Assembly (NCBI RefSeq): GCF_017573465.1
Contig: NZ_JAGEPF010000023.1
Span: forward strand, 162,530 to 226,529
DNA: 64,000 nt
Origin: Actinomadura violacea
GTDB lineage: Bacteria > Actinomycetota > Actinomycetes > Streptosporangiales > Streptosporangiaceae
Direction: 5' to 3'
The first letter of the stretch is position 1. Every line of letters begins with the position of its first letter. Below are positions 45,534 to 54,145 of this stretch, one piece after another. The notes under the pieces are model-generated. The model did not search any database, had not been told where the DNA came from, and saw only the letters and a program-made list of their open reading frames with translations. The translations under genes and the position numbers were made by a program.

Positions 45534-46204
45534 ACGAGACGCGGGAGCGGCTGCTGGACGCGGCCGAGCGGCTCTACGCCGAGCGGGGCCTCGACGCCGT
45601 CAGCCTGCGCGAGATCGTGCAGGCCGCCGGCGCCCGCAACGCCACGGCCGTGCAGTACCACTTCGGCGACCGGGCGGGGATCGTGCGCGCGATCCTCGCC
45701 CGGCACGCCCCGGAGATCGAGGCGCGCCGGCACGCGCTGCTCGACGCCTACGAGGCGGACGGAGTGCCGGGCGGGCGCGCGCTCGCCGGCGCGCTCGTCC
45801 GCCCGATGGCGGCCTGCCTCGGCGACGCGTCGGGCCGCGCGTTCCTGCAGGTCTGGGCGGACGCGGTGAACCGGCCGCGCCCGCTCGTCACGTTCGCCGT
45901 CCTGGACGACCCGCCGGAGCCCGCCGCCGGGGGAGAGGCGACCTGGCCGAAGCCCGACAGCCTGTGCCGGTGGCGGAACCTCGTGGAACCCGTTCTGGAG
46001 GAGGACGCGGCGCGGCTGCACCGCCGCTTCACCGCGATCCTCTACACCGCGACGGAGCTGGCCCGCCGCGCCCGCTCGGGGCCGCGCACCGACGACCGGC
46101 TGTTCACCAGCTACCTGATCGACGTCGTCGCCGCGATCCTGGGCGCGCCGGTCTCGGACGAGACCCGCCGCCTCGCCGACGAGCGCGACGCGGCACGCCG
46201 CTGA
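45530..46204 (+). CDS. TetR-family transcriptional regulator
   Basis: Repressor-type protein of 224 residues. The N-terminus RERLLDAAERLYAERGLDAV followed by SLREIVQAAGARNATAVQYH is the TetR helix-turn-helix, with the ligand-binding helices after residue 55. The ATG overlaps the dehydrogenase stop, so regulator and enzyme are coupled. It likely senses an acyl-CoA or fatty acid and controls the divergent kinase and dehydrogenase promoters. Confidence 0.92.
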   Translation: MNETRERLLDAAERLYAERGLDAVSLREIVQAAGARNATAVQYHFGDRAGIVRAILARHAPEIEARRHALLDAYEADGVPGGRALAGALVRPMAACLGDASGRAFLQVWADAVNRPRPLVTFAVLDDPPEPAAGGEATWPKPDSLCRWRNLVEPVLEEDAARLHRRFTAILYTATELARRARSGPRTDDRLFTSYLIDVVAAILGAPVSDETRRLADERDAARR

Positions 46205-46290
46205 CCTCCCCGGACCTCCCATTCGTCCAAGACCGGCGGGGGAGGAGCGGCGGAGACTGGGCATGTTGACCGGCGACCGAGGAGGACGAC

Positions 46291-46653
46291 ATGACCAGTG
46301 AGATCCGGCGGACGTTCTACCCGCTGATCGCCACCGCCGACCCGGACAGGTCGATGGAGTGGCTGGAGAAGGCCTTCGGGTTCGTCCCGCGCGAGGTGTA
46401 CCGGGACGACTCGGGCAAGATCGTGCACGCCGAGATGGGGTACGACACCGGGCTCTTCATGTTCGGCTCCGGCGTGTCGGTCAAGGCGGCCGTGTACGTG
46501 GCGATCGACGACCCGGACGCCCACCACGACCGCGCGAAGGCCGCGGGCGCCGAGATCTTCCGCGAGCTCGCCGACACCGACTACGGCTCGCGCGACTACG
46601 CCGCCCGCGACCTGGACGGCAACGAGTGGTACTTCGGCACCTACCGTCCCTGA
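46291..46653 (+). CDS. VOC (glyoxalase-fold) protein
   Basis: Protein of 120 residues with the paired beta-alpha-beta-beta-beta modules of the VOC superfamily: FYPLIATADPDRSMEWLEKA, YDTGLFMFG, AAVYVAIDDPDAHHDRAKAA, and RDYAARDLDGNEWYFGTY. The final segment supplies the usual metal Glu position. Members range from glyoxalase I to antibiotic-binding proteins; no specific role can be given. The ATG has AGGAGG 5 nt upstream, so it is well expressed on its own. Confidence 0.85.
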   Translation: MTSEIRRTFYPLIATADPDRSMEWLEKAFGFVPREVYRDDSGKIVHAEMGYDTGLFMFGSGVSVKAAVYVAIDDPDAHHDRAKAAGAEIFRELADTDYGSRDYAARDLDGNEWYFGTYRP

Positions 46654-46823
46654 CGCGGAAAATGCGGAGCCCGCCCCCGTATCGCGGTGCTACGGTGCGG
46701 GGGCCGGCCGCGGGACTCCGGTGCGACTTCCGGAACTTGCCTTTCACGCGATGATTCGCTGCTCGCGCCCCCCTTCCCCGGCCGGCACCCCCGCCCCCGA
46801 CCCCCTGCCTCCGGTGGAATGCG

Positions 46824-48272
46824 ATGAGCGAGACGTTCGCGGACCTGATCGCCTGCGAGGACGCGCTGATGTTCGTCAACGCCGCGATCACCTCCACCGG
46901 GCAGCGGGAGTTCCACCACGACGCCGGCGGGCAGCGCCTCTCCCTGGAGTTCCTGCACTCCTACATGCTCGAGAACTACCGGGAGGTCTACGCGGCGGCG
47001 CTGGCGCTCGACGTCAACGACCACAACGCCGCGATGATCGTCCGCAACCTGCTGGTGCGGGCCGGCGACGCCGGCGCTGAGCGGCGGCGGCTGGAGGGGC
47101 GGCTGATCGCGCGGCGCCTCGACCTGATGCCGCAGCAGCGGGTCTACCGGCTCTTCCGCGACCTGCGCCGGCTCAAGGTCAACAACCGGCGCACGCGCGC
47201 GATCGTCCGCGACTGGCTGGCCGGGCGCGCCGCCCCCGCCTTCGACGCCGTCAAGTACCGCAACGGCGTGAAGGCCGCGATCCGGCACGCCCACATCGAG
47301 CCCGGCGGCGAGCTGCGCACCTTCCTGTTCGCGCCGTTCCGCGTCAAGGCCTACGAGACGCCGATCTTCGAGCAGTGGCGCCGCGCGCACTACGAGAAGG
47401 CCGCGCTGTACGAACTGCCCTACACGGTCGCCGAAGGCTTCGCCGCCAAGCACGGCATCGCGCGCGAAGACTTCCTCGAGCGCATCGCGCCGCGCCTGAC
47501 CCGGCTGGAGCGGCTCCGCCTGCAGGAGAGCGCGCGGGAGGCGAAGGCCGGCGCCGTCGCCGTCGCCGCGGACCTGACCACGATGCCGCTGACCCGCCTG
47601 GCGTCCTACGTGCTCTCGCTCCCGCTCGACGACCGCGCCGCGCGCCGCGCGGAACTGACCGAGGCCCTGCGGACCGCCGCCCGGCGCGTGGCCGGAGCGG
47701 CGCGCGGCTCGTGGGGCAAGGTCGCGGCCGTGCTGGACGACAGATACTCCGCCACGGGCTCCGGCCACAAGCGCCGCCGGCCGCTCGCGGTCGCGCTCGC
47801 CGCCCACTACCTGCTGGAGGCGCTGGCGAAGGAGTACACGCCGCTGTGGACGTCGGGCCGCACCGACGAACTCCTGGTCTACCCGTTCGGCCCCACCCCG
47901 CTGGGGGAGCGGATCATCGACGCGCTGGAGACCGGGCCGGAGCGGCTCCTCATCGTCTCCGACGGCTGGGACAACGCACCGCCCGGCCTCGCCGCGGACG
48001 TCCTGCGGATCTGGCGGACGCGCCTCGACCCCGGACACCGGTACGCGCCCGGCCAGCGGGTGCTGATCGCGCACCTCAACCCCGTGTACGACGCCGAGGA
48101 CTTCAACGTGCGGCGGCTCTCGCCGGCCGTGCCGACCGCGGGCATCAGGAACGCCGAGGACCTGCCGACGCTGGTCGAGCTGGCCCGGTTCGCCGAGGGA
48201 CGGGTCGGCCTGGCCGGCCTGCGCGCCCACCTGGACGACCGGACCGCCCGCTTCCTGAAGGAGCGCGCATGA
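46824..48272 (+). CDS. TROVE/Ro60-like protein with degenerate vWA domain
   Basis: Protein of 482 residues. Residues about 45-230 are helical repeats (AAMIVRNLLVRAGDAGAERR, LFRDLRRLKVNNRRTRAIVR, KYRNGVKAAIRHAH), resembling the TROVE HEAT-like ring of Ro60, which binds misfolded and Y RNAs. Residues about 300-430 look like the vWA domain normally fused to it: VAAVLDDRYSATGSGHKRRR in place of the DxSxS metal site, then LAVALAAHYLLEALAKEYT and LLIVSDGWDNAPPG. The metal site is not intact. Next gene overlaps by ATGA, so the two form an operon. The call is by pattern only; a distant relative is possible. Confidence 0.55.
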   Translation: MSETFADLIACEDALMFVNAAITSTGQREFHHDAGGQRLSLEFLHSYMLENYREVYAAALALDVNDHNAAMIVRNLLVRAGDAGAERRRLEGRLIARRLDLMPQQRVYRLFRDLRRLKVNNRRTRAIVRDWLAGRAAPAFDAVKYRNGVKAAIRHAHIEPGGELRTFLFAPFRVKAYETPIFEQWRRAHYEKAALYELPYTVAEGFAAKHGIAREDFLERIAPRLTRLERLRLQESAREAKAGAVAVAADLTTMPLTRLASYVLSLPLDDRAARRAELTEALRTAARRVAGAARGSWGKVAAVLDDRYSATGSGHKRRRPLAVALAAHYLLEALAKEYTPLWTSGRTDELLVYPFGPTPLGERIIDALETGPERLLIVSDGWDNAPPGLAADVLRIWRTRLDPGHRYAPGQRVLIAHLNPVYDAEDFNVRRLSPAVPTAGIRNAEDLPTLVELARFAEGRVGLAGLRAHLDDRTARFLKERA

Positions 48273-49435
48273 CGTTCATCCTGGACGGGCTGAAGACGGG
48301 GCCCGCGCAGCTGTGGAACTCCGTGCGGCTCGTCCCCCTCATCCGGGACGAGCCCGTCCCGCACCTGAGGCTGCACCGGAAGGCCTACGAGGAGCCGGTG
48401 TCGGCTGTGGACGTCGGCGACGGCACCTCCTACATCGCGTTCGTCCCGCACGCGTTCGTCGCGACGTGGAACGACGGCGACCAGGGGCAGGCGGCCGCTT
48501 ACGGGACGCGCCTGCTGCAGCAGGACACGGCGGCGCAGACCGCCGCCGCTCCACCGCGCATGCCCGTGCGGTTCACCCGGCGCATGGCGCGCAAGGCCGG
48601 GAAGGACCGGCTCCGGTTCCTGCCGCTGCACCTGGCCGTCGAGGGCTACCTCGCGCTGCACTTCGGCGGCCCCGAGATCGCCTGGGAGGAGTGGTCGCGG
48701 CGGGCGGTGTCGCGCGGCCTGTCGCCGCGCAGCGAGGAGACCTACCTCGGGCTCCAGGTGCGCGGGCTCGAGGACGCGCTGCGGATCTTCGAGATCCATC
48801 CGGGGCAGTGCGGCGTGCTCGTCTACGTCGCCGACTCGCTGGCGAGCGCGTTCGTGGTGCCGCACCCGGACGACTACCGGGCCCTGCACGCCACGCTGGT
48901 CGAGGACCTGTTCGGTGAGCTGATCTACAAGTACGGGCTGCTCGGCGCCCCCGCCGGCGACCTGACGATGGGCATCGACGGCGCCGGCATCCGGTCGCTC
49001 GCGGACCTGCGCGCCGCCGCCACCCTCTACCGGGAGGAATGGGCGGCCTTCCACGACCGGGTCATGGCGTGGGACCTGTTCGACGAGGAGGGCGTGACCC
49101 AGCGGGTGCAGCGCCTGCACGGGTTCGTCCTGTCGCGGTTCCTGCCGTCGTTCGGGCTGCGCAAGGAGAACCACATCGGCGAGACGATCACCGGTGAGGA
49201 CGGCCGCGTCGCCTACCTGAAGAGCTTCCGCCTCTCGGACTCGCAGGTGCGGCGGGGCTACCTGCTGAAGCGGCTCGCCGCGCGCGCCTGGCGGCTGGAC
49301 GCGACGGCCGAGGCCCTCGGCATCGAGGAGCACGCCCTAGCCCTACGGCTCGAACAGGCCGGGTTCGGCAACCTGCTGCGCCCCGACGTCCTCGACCGCT
49401 ACCGGGCCCAGGCGGAACGCGCGGCGTCCACCTGA
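48269..49435 (+). CDS. Unknown partner protein, possibly ARPP-2-like, with C-terminal HTH
   Basis: Protein of 388 residues translated from an ATG overlapping the TROVE-like stop, with AAGGAG 5 nt upstream. The N-terminal 80 residues (AQLWNSVRLVPLIRDEPVPH) are beta-rich and recall ARPP-type domains described beside ADP-ribose or conflict genes; this link is tentative. The middle is alpha/beta without a recognisable active site. The end (RLAARAWRLDATAEALGIEE, then HALALRLEQAGFGNLL) is a Fis-like helix-turn-helix, suggesting nucleic-acid binding. Its job is probably tied to the preceding RNA-binding-type protein. Confidence 0.6.
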   Translation: MTFILDGLKTGPAQLWNSVRLVPLIRDEPVPHLRLHRKAYEEPVSAVDVGDGTSYIAFVPHAFVATWNDGDQGQAAAYGTRLLQQDTAAQTAAAPPRMPVRFTRRMARKAGKDRLRFLPLHLAVEGYLALHFGGPEIAWEEWSRRAVSRGLSPRSEETYLGLQVRGLEDALRIFEIHPGQCGVLVYVADSLASAFVVPHPDDYRALHATLVEDLFGELIYKYGLLGAPAGDLTMGIDGAGIRSLADLRAAATLYREEWAAFHDRVMAWDLFDEEGVTQRVQRLHGFVLSRFLPSFGLRKENHIGETITGEDGRVAYLKSFRLSDSQVRRGYLLKRLAARAWRLDATAEALGIEEHALALRLEQAGFGNLLRPDVLDRYRAQAERAAST

Positions 49436-49467
49436 ACCGTGCTGACTTGAACCGTGCTGACCTGAAC
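49433..49467. repeat. 15-bp tandem repeat at a gene end
   Basis: TGAACCGTGCTGACT-type units begin at 49433, 49448 and 49463 (third unit partial). The first contains the stop codon of the ARPP-like gene. Confidence 0.8.
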
Positions 49468-49468
49468 C

Positions 49469-49497
49469 GTGCCCGGCGGGGCGTTCCCCGCCGGGCG
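49469..49497. terminator. Hairpin after the TROVE/ARPP-like operon
   Basis: GCCCGGCGGGG, short CGTT loop, CCCCGCCGGGC: a perfect 11-bp stem between the convergent ARPP-like and PIG-L genes, flanked on both sides by short tandem repeats. Confidence 0.7.
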
Positions 49498-49510
49498 GCG
49501 CAGGTCGGCG

Positions 49511-49540
49511 CGGGTCAGTACGGGTCAGTGCGGGTCAGTG
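49511..49540. repeat. 10-bp tandem repeat at the PIG-L stop
   Basis: Three units of CGGGTCAGT(A/G) at 49511, 49521 and 49531. Read on the minus strand each contains TGA, the last at 49535 being the actual stop. As 10 is not a multiple of 3, the copies place stops in all three frames. Confidence 0.8.
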
Positions 49541-50350
49541 CAGGCCCGCGAAGAGGTCGTCCTCGTGGTCGGGGGCGGCCTCGACGCGGTTGAAGTGCCG
49601 GATGAACGTCTCGCTCGCGAAGGCCATGTGCTGGACCTCCTCGGGCAGGCGCAGGAAGAAGATGTTCTCGCCCTGGCTCGCGTGCGCCTCCAGCGCCTTG
49701 ACCTTGCGGGCGGCGTAGGGCGCGACGTCCACCGTGCTGGTGATCATCTCGTCCGGGACGCCGAAGTCGTCCGGCGGCTCGAAGCCGAGGTCCACGCCGG
49801 CGGACTTCGCGAACTCGAACATCTGCGCGATGCCGGACCGGGGGATCGCCGTGTAGTACAGCTTGTCCGGGATGCCGGTCTTCTCGGTGGCCCCGACGGC
49901 GATGCGGTGCGCCTGGATGTGGTCGGGGTGCCCGTAGCCGCCGTTCTCGTCGTAGGTGACGACGACCTGCGGCCGGTACTTCTCCATCAGCTCGGCGAGG
50001 CGCCCGGCGGACTCCTCCAGCGGGACGTTCGCGAACGCCAGCGGGTCCTCGTTGGTGGACCAGCCCTCCATGCCGGAGTCGCGGTAGCCGAGCAGTTCCA
50101 GGTGCTCGACCGCGAGGATCCCGGCGGACTCGCGCACCTCGGCCAGCCGCCGCTGCGCGACCTCCTGCGCGTCGTGGCCCGGCTCGCCCGGCTTCACGCC
50201 GCCGGAGTCGTCGCCCTGCTCGCCGTTGGTGCAGGTGACCAGCACGGTCCGGATCCCCTCCGCGGCGCAGCGCGCGAGCAGCCCGCCGGTGCTGAGGACC
50301 TCGTCGTCCGGGTGGGCGTGGACCGCCATCAGGGTGAGTTCGTGCTCCAT
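49535..50350 (-). CDS. PIG-L family deacetylase (MshB/Mca type)
   Basis: Zinc-dependent amidase of 271 residues. MAVHAHPDDEVLSTGGLLAR carries the AHPDDE metal motif and GGYGHPDHIQAHRIAVGA the second His motif. In actinomycetes such enzymes are MshB (deacetylates GlcNAc-inositol in mycothiol synthesis) or Mca (cleaves mycothiol conjugates). The extended C-terminal part (EAHASQGENIFFLRLPEEV) is shared with Mca/MshB proteins, and I cannot choose between the two by eye. Mca is slightly favoured because its length is about 290. Short tandem repeats lie right at the stop codon. Confidence 0.88.
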   Translation of the reverse strand: MEHELTLMAVHAHPDDEVLSTGGLLARCAAEGIRTVLVTCTNGEQGDDSGGVKPGEPGHDAQEVAQRRLAEVRESAGILAVEHLELLGYRDSGMEGWSTNEDPLAFANVPLEESAGRLAELMEKYRPQVVVTYDENGGYGHPDHIQAHRIAVGATEKTGIPDKLYYTAIPRSGIAQMFEFAKSAGVDLGFEPPDDFGVPDEMITSTVDVAPYAARKVKALEAHASQGENIFFLRLPEEVQHMAFASETFIRHFNRVEAAPDHEDDLFAGLH

Positions 50351-50417
50351 TGCTCCGGGACTCCTCGGGGGCGCTCGTTCGACCCGACCAACCCTACGCG
50401 GCGGGCGGTGAAGCAGA

Positions 50418-51272
50418 TCACGTCTGCGACGTGGCCTCGGTCACCGAGAGATCGTCGCGGGAGATCCGGTGCGCCGGCGGATCGAAGGGGTACTGCGAGG
50501 CCGCCTCCGTGCCGTCCACGACCAGCAGTTCCCCGGGGTCGAGGAGCCGCCAGCCCGGGGCGTCGTCCATCCGCTCGCTGGCCAGCACGTGGGCGGCCGC
50601 CGGCTCGCGGTGCGCCGACACGTGCACGCGGCCGGGCTCGCGGTCGGACGCCATGCTGCGGGCCGCCCCCTCCTCCCCGAGGTCGTGTTTGAGCACCCAC
50701 AGCTCGTGCGTGTCGGGGTAGCGCAGCGCCCAGATCCGCCCCGCCTCGGCGAGCAGGACGTTCAGCGCGAACACCGGCACCTCGGCGGCGATCCGCCGGA
50801 CCGCCGCGATCAGGCCGGCGGTGGTGTCGCCCCGCCGCCGGATCTCCGCCGTGACGTAGGCGAAGACCAGCTCGGAGTCGGTCTGCCCCTGGATCGGCGC
50901 GCGCTCGACGTCGGTGAGCCAGGAGCCGATCACGTCGAGGCCGCGGACCATCCCGTTGTGCGCGAACAGCCGGTCGTCCATGACGAACGGGTGGGAGTTG
51001 TGCACCTGCGGCTTGCCCGTCGAGGCGTACCGGACGTGCGACATGAACGTGTGCGAGACGACGTCGCGGGCCTCGGCGTTGAAGTCGGCGTCCTCGAACG
51101 CCGCGATCGGCGCCCGGTCGCGGACGGGCTCCTCGCCGAGCGAGAACCAGCCGAGCCCCGTCCCGTCGGGCATCCGGCGGCTCTGCGAGGACAGGCTGTC
51201 CGGGGCGTCCACCAGCCAGAACCTGGCGTGCACGCGCGGCCCGCCGGTCGTCATCCCGAACAGTCGGCACAT
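50418..51272 (-). CDS. Class II glutamine amidotransferase, EgtC-like (paralogue 2)
   Basis: Ntn-type amidotransferase of 284 residues with nucleophile Cys2 (MCRLFGMTTGGPRV). TGLGWFSLGEEPVRDRAPIA, HTFMSHVRYASTG, NSHPFVMDDRLFAHNG and TDSELVFAYVTAEIRRRGDT match the copy at 7.0-8.0 kb almost line for line, diverging mainly in the C-terminal tail. Here the HVRYAS active-site strand is intact, unlike the other copy. It lies 67 nt upstream of and in line with the PIG-L gene, so both could take part in handling gamma-glutamyl or thiol compounds, but no ergothioneine genes are present. Confidence 0.87.
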   Translation of the reverse strand: MCRLFGMTTGGPRVHARFWLVDAPDSLSSQSRRMPDGTGLGWFSLGEEPVRDRAPIAAFEDADFNAEARDVVSHTFMSHVRYASTGKPQVHNSHPFVMDDRLFAHNGMVRGLDVIGSWLTDVERAPIQGQTDSELVFAYVTAEIRRRGDTTAGLIAAVRRIAAEVPVFALNVLLAEAGRIWALRYPDTHELWVLKHDLGEEGAARSMASDREPGRVHVSAHREPAAAHVLASERMDDAPGWRLLDPGELLVVDGTEAASQYPFDPPAHRISRDDLSVTEATSQT

Positions 51273-51329
51273 GCCTGCACGATGCCCGGCCCGCCGGGAC
51301 CGAACCGATCCCGGCGGGTCAGGGATCGG

Positions 51330-52784
51330 TCATTCTTCGGCCGGGTCCGCCGTCCGCCCGGCCGCGATCGACGCGACCCGGCCCCGCGCGCAGAACCAGC
51401 CGGCCACCAGCGCGGCGATGATCACCGGCACGGCCAGCACCGTCTTGTGGCCCTCGCCGTCGTAGTCGAACCACATCAGCACGACGACCGCGGCGAGGAA
51501 GGCCAGCGTGACGATCTCGGTGACCGGCGAGCCGGGCAGCCGGTAGGACGGCCGGGACAGCGCGCCGGTGCGGGTCCGCCGCACGAACAGCAGGTGCGAG
51601 ATCATGATCATCGCCCAGGTGCCGAGGATGCCGATGGCGGCGAAGTTCAGCACGATCTCGAAGGCGTCCTTGGGGACCCACGCGTTCAGCCCGACGCCGA
51701 GCACGCAGATCGCCGTGGTCATCAGGATGCCGCCGTAGGGCACCTGCGACCGGCTCATCGCCATGGTGAACCGGGGCGCCGAGCCGGAGGCGCCGAGCGA
51801 GCGCAGGATCCGGCCGGTGGAGTACAGCCCCGAGTTCAGGCTGGACAGCGCAGCGGTGAGCACGATGAGGTTCATCACGCCGCCCGCGGCGGGCACGCCG
51901 AGCTTCGACAGCACCGTGACGAACGGGCTCTCGCCGTCCTTGTAGGCGCTCCAGGGCAGCAGCATCGTGAGCAGCAGCACCGAGCCGACGTAGAAGACCA
52001 GGATCCGCCAGACGATCGAGTTGATCGCCTTCGGCATCACCTTCTCGGGGTTCTCGGTCTCCCCGGCCGCGACGCCGACCAGCTCCGTGGAGGCGTAGGC
52101 GAACACGACGCCCTGCACGACCACGAGCACCGGCAGCACGCCCTTGGGGAAGATCCCGCCGTGCTGGAAGATCATCAGCGGCCCGGCGTCCTGCGCGCCC
52201 ACCTTGTGGCCGCTGACGACGAGCACGATGCCGATGCACATGAACGCGACGAGCGCGCCCACCTTGACGATGGAGAACCAGAATTCGAGCTCGCCGAAGA
52301 TCCGCACCGAGATCAGGTTGATCGTGACGACGACCGCGAGCGCGATCAATGCCAGTACCCACTGCGGGATGCTGGTGAACATCTTCCAGTAGTGGATGTA
52401 GAGCGCGATCGCCGTGATGTCGACGATGCCGGTCGTGGACCAGTTCAGGAAGTGCATCCAGCCCGCGACGAACGCGCCCTTCTCGCCCATGAACTCGCGC
52501 GAGTAGGAGACGAAGGACCCCGAGGACGGGCGGTGCAGGACCAGTTCGCCGAGCGCCCGCACCACCATGAACGAGAAGAACCCGCAGACGGCGTAGGCGA
52601 TCGCGAGGGACGGGCCGGCGCTGGCCAGCCGCCCGCCGGCGCCGAGGAACAGCCCGGTGCCGATGGCGCCGCCGATCGCGATCATGTTGACGTGACGGGT
52701 CTTGAGGGACTTGCGGTAGCCGGCGTCGCCCGCGTCGACGTGCGACGGCTCGGCCGGTGCCGTCCTCAAATCCTGCTCGCTCAC
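51330..52784 (-). CDS. Amino acid permease (AnsP/GabP type)
   Basis: APC-superfamily transporter of 484 residues with about 12 membrane helices. The signature HVNMIAIGGAIGTGLFLGAG near residue 32 forms the unwound helix 1 substrate site, and VVFAYASTELVGVAAGETEN (helix 6) completes it. This is the amino acid transporter subgroup for asparagine, GABA, proline or aromatic amino acids; ansP is the closest by wording. Start codon is GTG with only a weak Shine-Dalgarno sequence. It is divergent from the HAD-like gene and in line with the downstream amidotransferase. Confidence 0.9.
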   Translation of the reverse strand: MSEQDLRTAPAEPSHVDAGDAGYRKSLKTRHVNMIAIGGAIGTGLFLGAGGRLASAGPSLAIAYAVCGFFSFMVVRALGELVLHRPSSGSFVSYSREFMGEKGAFVAGWMHFLNWSTTGIVDITAIALYIHYWKMFTSIPQWVLALIALAVVVTINLISVRIFGELEFWFSIVKVGALVAFMCIGIVLVVSGHKVGAQDAGPLMIFQHGGIFPKGVLPVLVVVQGVVFAYASTELVGVAAGETENPEKVMPKAINSIVWRILVFYVGSVLLLTMLLPWSAYKDGESPFVTVLSKLGVPAAGGVMNLIVLTAALSSLNSGLYSTGRILRSLGASGSAPRFTMAMSRSQVPYGGILMTTAICVLGVGLNAWVPKDAFEIVLNFAAIGILGTWAMIMISHLLFVRRTRTGALSRPSYRLPGSPVTEIVTLAFLAAVVVLMWFDYDGEGHKTVLAVPVIIAALVAGWFCARGRVASIAAGRTADPAEE

Positions 52785-52920
52785 GCCTCGTTACCGCCTT
52801 TCCACGGGGTGTCGCCTCGATGGGCCCGGTGCAGTTTCGGTCATGGATCCAAAACTGTCAAAACGTTGCCCAAAATGACCTTGATGTAACTTCCGGGCCG
52901 CATGCCGTAGGTTCTCGGGT

Positions 52921-53421
52921 ATGGGGTCGCCGCTGGTGCTGCTGGACGTTGACGGGGTGCTCAATCCGTTCGAAAGGCCGCACCGGGGGTTCCGGCGGCA
53001 TCGCTGCTCGCCGAACGGCGTCACATTTCGCCTCTGGCTGAACGCGGCGCACGGGCCGGCGCTGCTCGAACTCGTCGAGTCCGCCGGCGCCGAGCTGGCC
53101 TGGGCGAGCTACTGGTGCGACAACGCCAACGAGTGGATCTCGCCCCGGGTCGGGCTGCCCCGGCTGCCGTTCGTCCCGATCCCGCGGTTCCCGGGCATCG
53201 AGGAGGGCCGCACCCTCGGCGCGTGGAAGGCGCGGCACGTCGCGGCCTGGGTCGAGCGCAGGCCGTTCGTGTGGTTCGAGGACGAGCCCGACGCGACCGC
53301 GTGCATCGCCGCGGAGGAGGGCGTCGCCGACCACCTCCTCGTCGCCGTCGACCCGATGGTGGGCCTGACCGACGACGACATGGAGCGCGGCGCGGCCTGG
53401 CTGCGCGCCCTCGCCCGCTGA
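52921..53421 (+). CDS. HAD-like hydrolase-type protein
   Basis: Protein of 166 residues beginning MGSPLVLLDVDGVLNPFERP, where DVDGVLN is the HAD motif I with the nucleophile Asp. AELAWASYWCDNANEWI takes the place of motif II and FVWFEDEPDA with AVDPMVGLTDDD supplies the metal Asp residues. It is a minimal HAD fold, common in actinomycetes, with unknown substrate. The ATG has no ribosome binding site and TAGGTT lies about 10 nt before it, so a leaderless mRNA is possible. Confidence 0.82.
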   Translation: MGSPLVLLDVDGVLNPFERPHRGFRRHRCSPNGVTFRLWLNAAHGPALLELVESAGAELAWASYWCDNANEWISPRVGLPRLPFVPIPRFPGIEEGRTLGAWKARHVAAWVERRPFVWFEDEPDATACIAAEEGVADHLLVAVDPMVGLTDDDMERGAAWLRALAR

Positions 53422-53452
53422 TCCGCCGGGCGGGCGGGCGGGCGGACGGCCG

Positions 53453-53483
53453 GGCGGTGCGGGCCGGCGCGGCCCGCACCGCC
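53453..53483. terminator. Bidirectional hairpin
   Basis: Perfect 13-bp stem (GGCGGTGCGGGCC and complement) around a 5-nt loop, between the convergent HAD-like and HNH nuclease genes. Confidence 0.7.
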
Positions 53484-53491
53484 GGGGCGCC

Positions 53492-54145
53492 TCAGCAGGT
53501 GCCGAGCAGCCGGCCCAGGGCCGTCTTCTCCGCGGAGTCGACGGTCAGCCCGTAGCGGTACTTCACGTCGATCCACGAGCGGGCGTACATGCAGTCGAAG
53601 CTCGCGAGCGGCGGGGTCCACTCGGCGGGGTCCTTGTCGCCCTTGGCCTGGTTGACGTTGTCGGTCACGGCCCACAGCTGCGAGGAGTCCAGGTCGTTGG
53701 CGAACGCCTGGCGGCGCGCGGTCGTCCAGGCCGAGGCGCCCGACCGCCACGCCTCGGCCAGCGGGACCATGTGGTCGATGTCCAGGTCGGACGCCTTGGT
53801 CCAGGTGGCGCCGTCGTAGGGACTCTTCCACGTGCCCGAGACGGCGGCGCACGAGGAGTCGGTCTTGACGTTCACGCCGTCGCGCTTGAGCACGACCTCG
53901 CGGGTGTTGCACGTCCCGGACTGGGTGATCCAGTGCGGGAACTTGTCGCGGCTGTAGCCCGACTCCGACCCCTCGGGGGCGACGGTGAGCGTGGCCAGGT
54001 GCGCGGACGCGGTGCTCGCGGCGGGCGGGGGCGGCGGAGCGGCGTCGGCGGCGGGCGCGAGCAGGACGGTGCCGGTGAGGAAGGCGCCGGCGAGAGCGGT
54101 GACGGTGGTGAGTGTGGCGGTGGCGGTGATCCCCGTGCGTTTCAC
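53492..54145 (-). CDS. Secreted HNH-type nuclease (GmrSD/DUF1524-like)
   Basis: Exported protein of 217 residues. Signal peptide: basic start, TTVTALAGAFLTGTVLLA, and cleavage after ADA. Mature part has a putative HNH core (DLDIDHMVPLAEAWRSGAS, then DLDSSQLWAVTDNVNQAKGD), with the DHxVPL motif for metal and catalysis, and four cysteines (CNTREVV, SSCAAVS, FDCMYARS, final GTC) that could form two disulfides, suited to life outside the cell. Such nucleases degrade extracellular DNA. GTG start with AAGGAG 5 nt upstream. It could serve nutrient use or competition. Confidence 0.87.
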   Translation of the reverse strand: MKRTGITATATLTTVTALAGAFLTGTVLLAPAADAAPPPPPAASTASAHLATLTVAPEGSESGYSRDKFPHWITQSGTCNTREVVLKRDGVNVKTDSSCAAVSGTWKSPYDGATWTKASDLDIDHMVPLAEAWRSGASAWTTARRQAFANDLDSSQLWAVTDNVNQAKGDKDPAEWTPPLASFDCMYARSWIDVKYRYGLTVDSAEKTALGRLLGTC

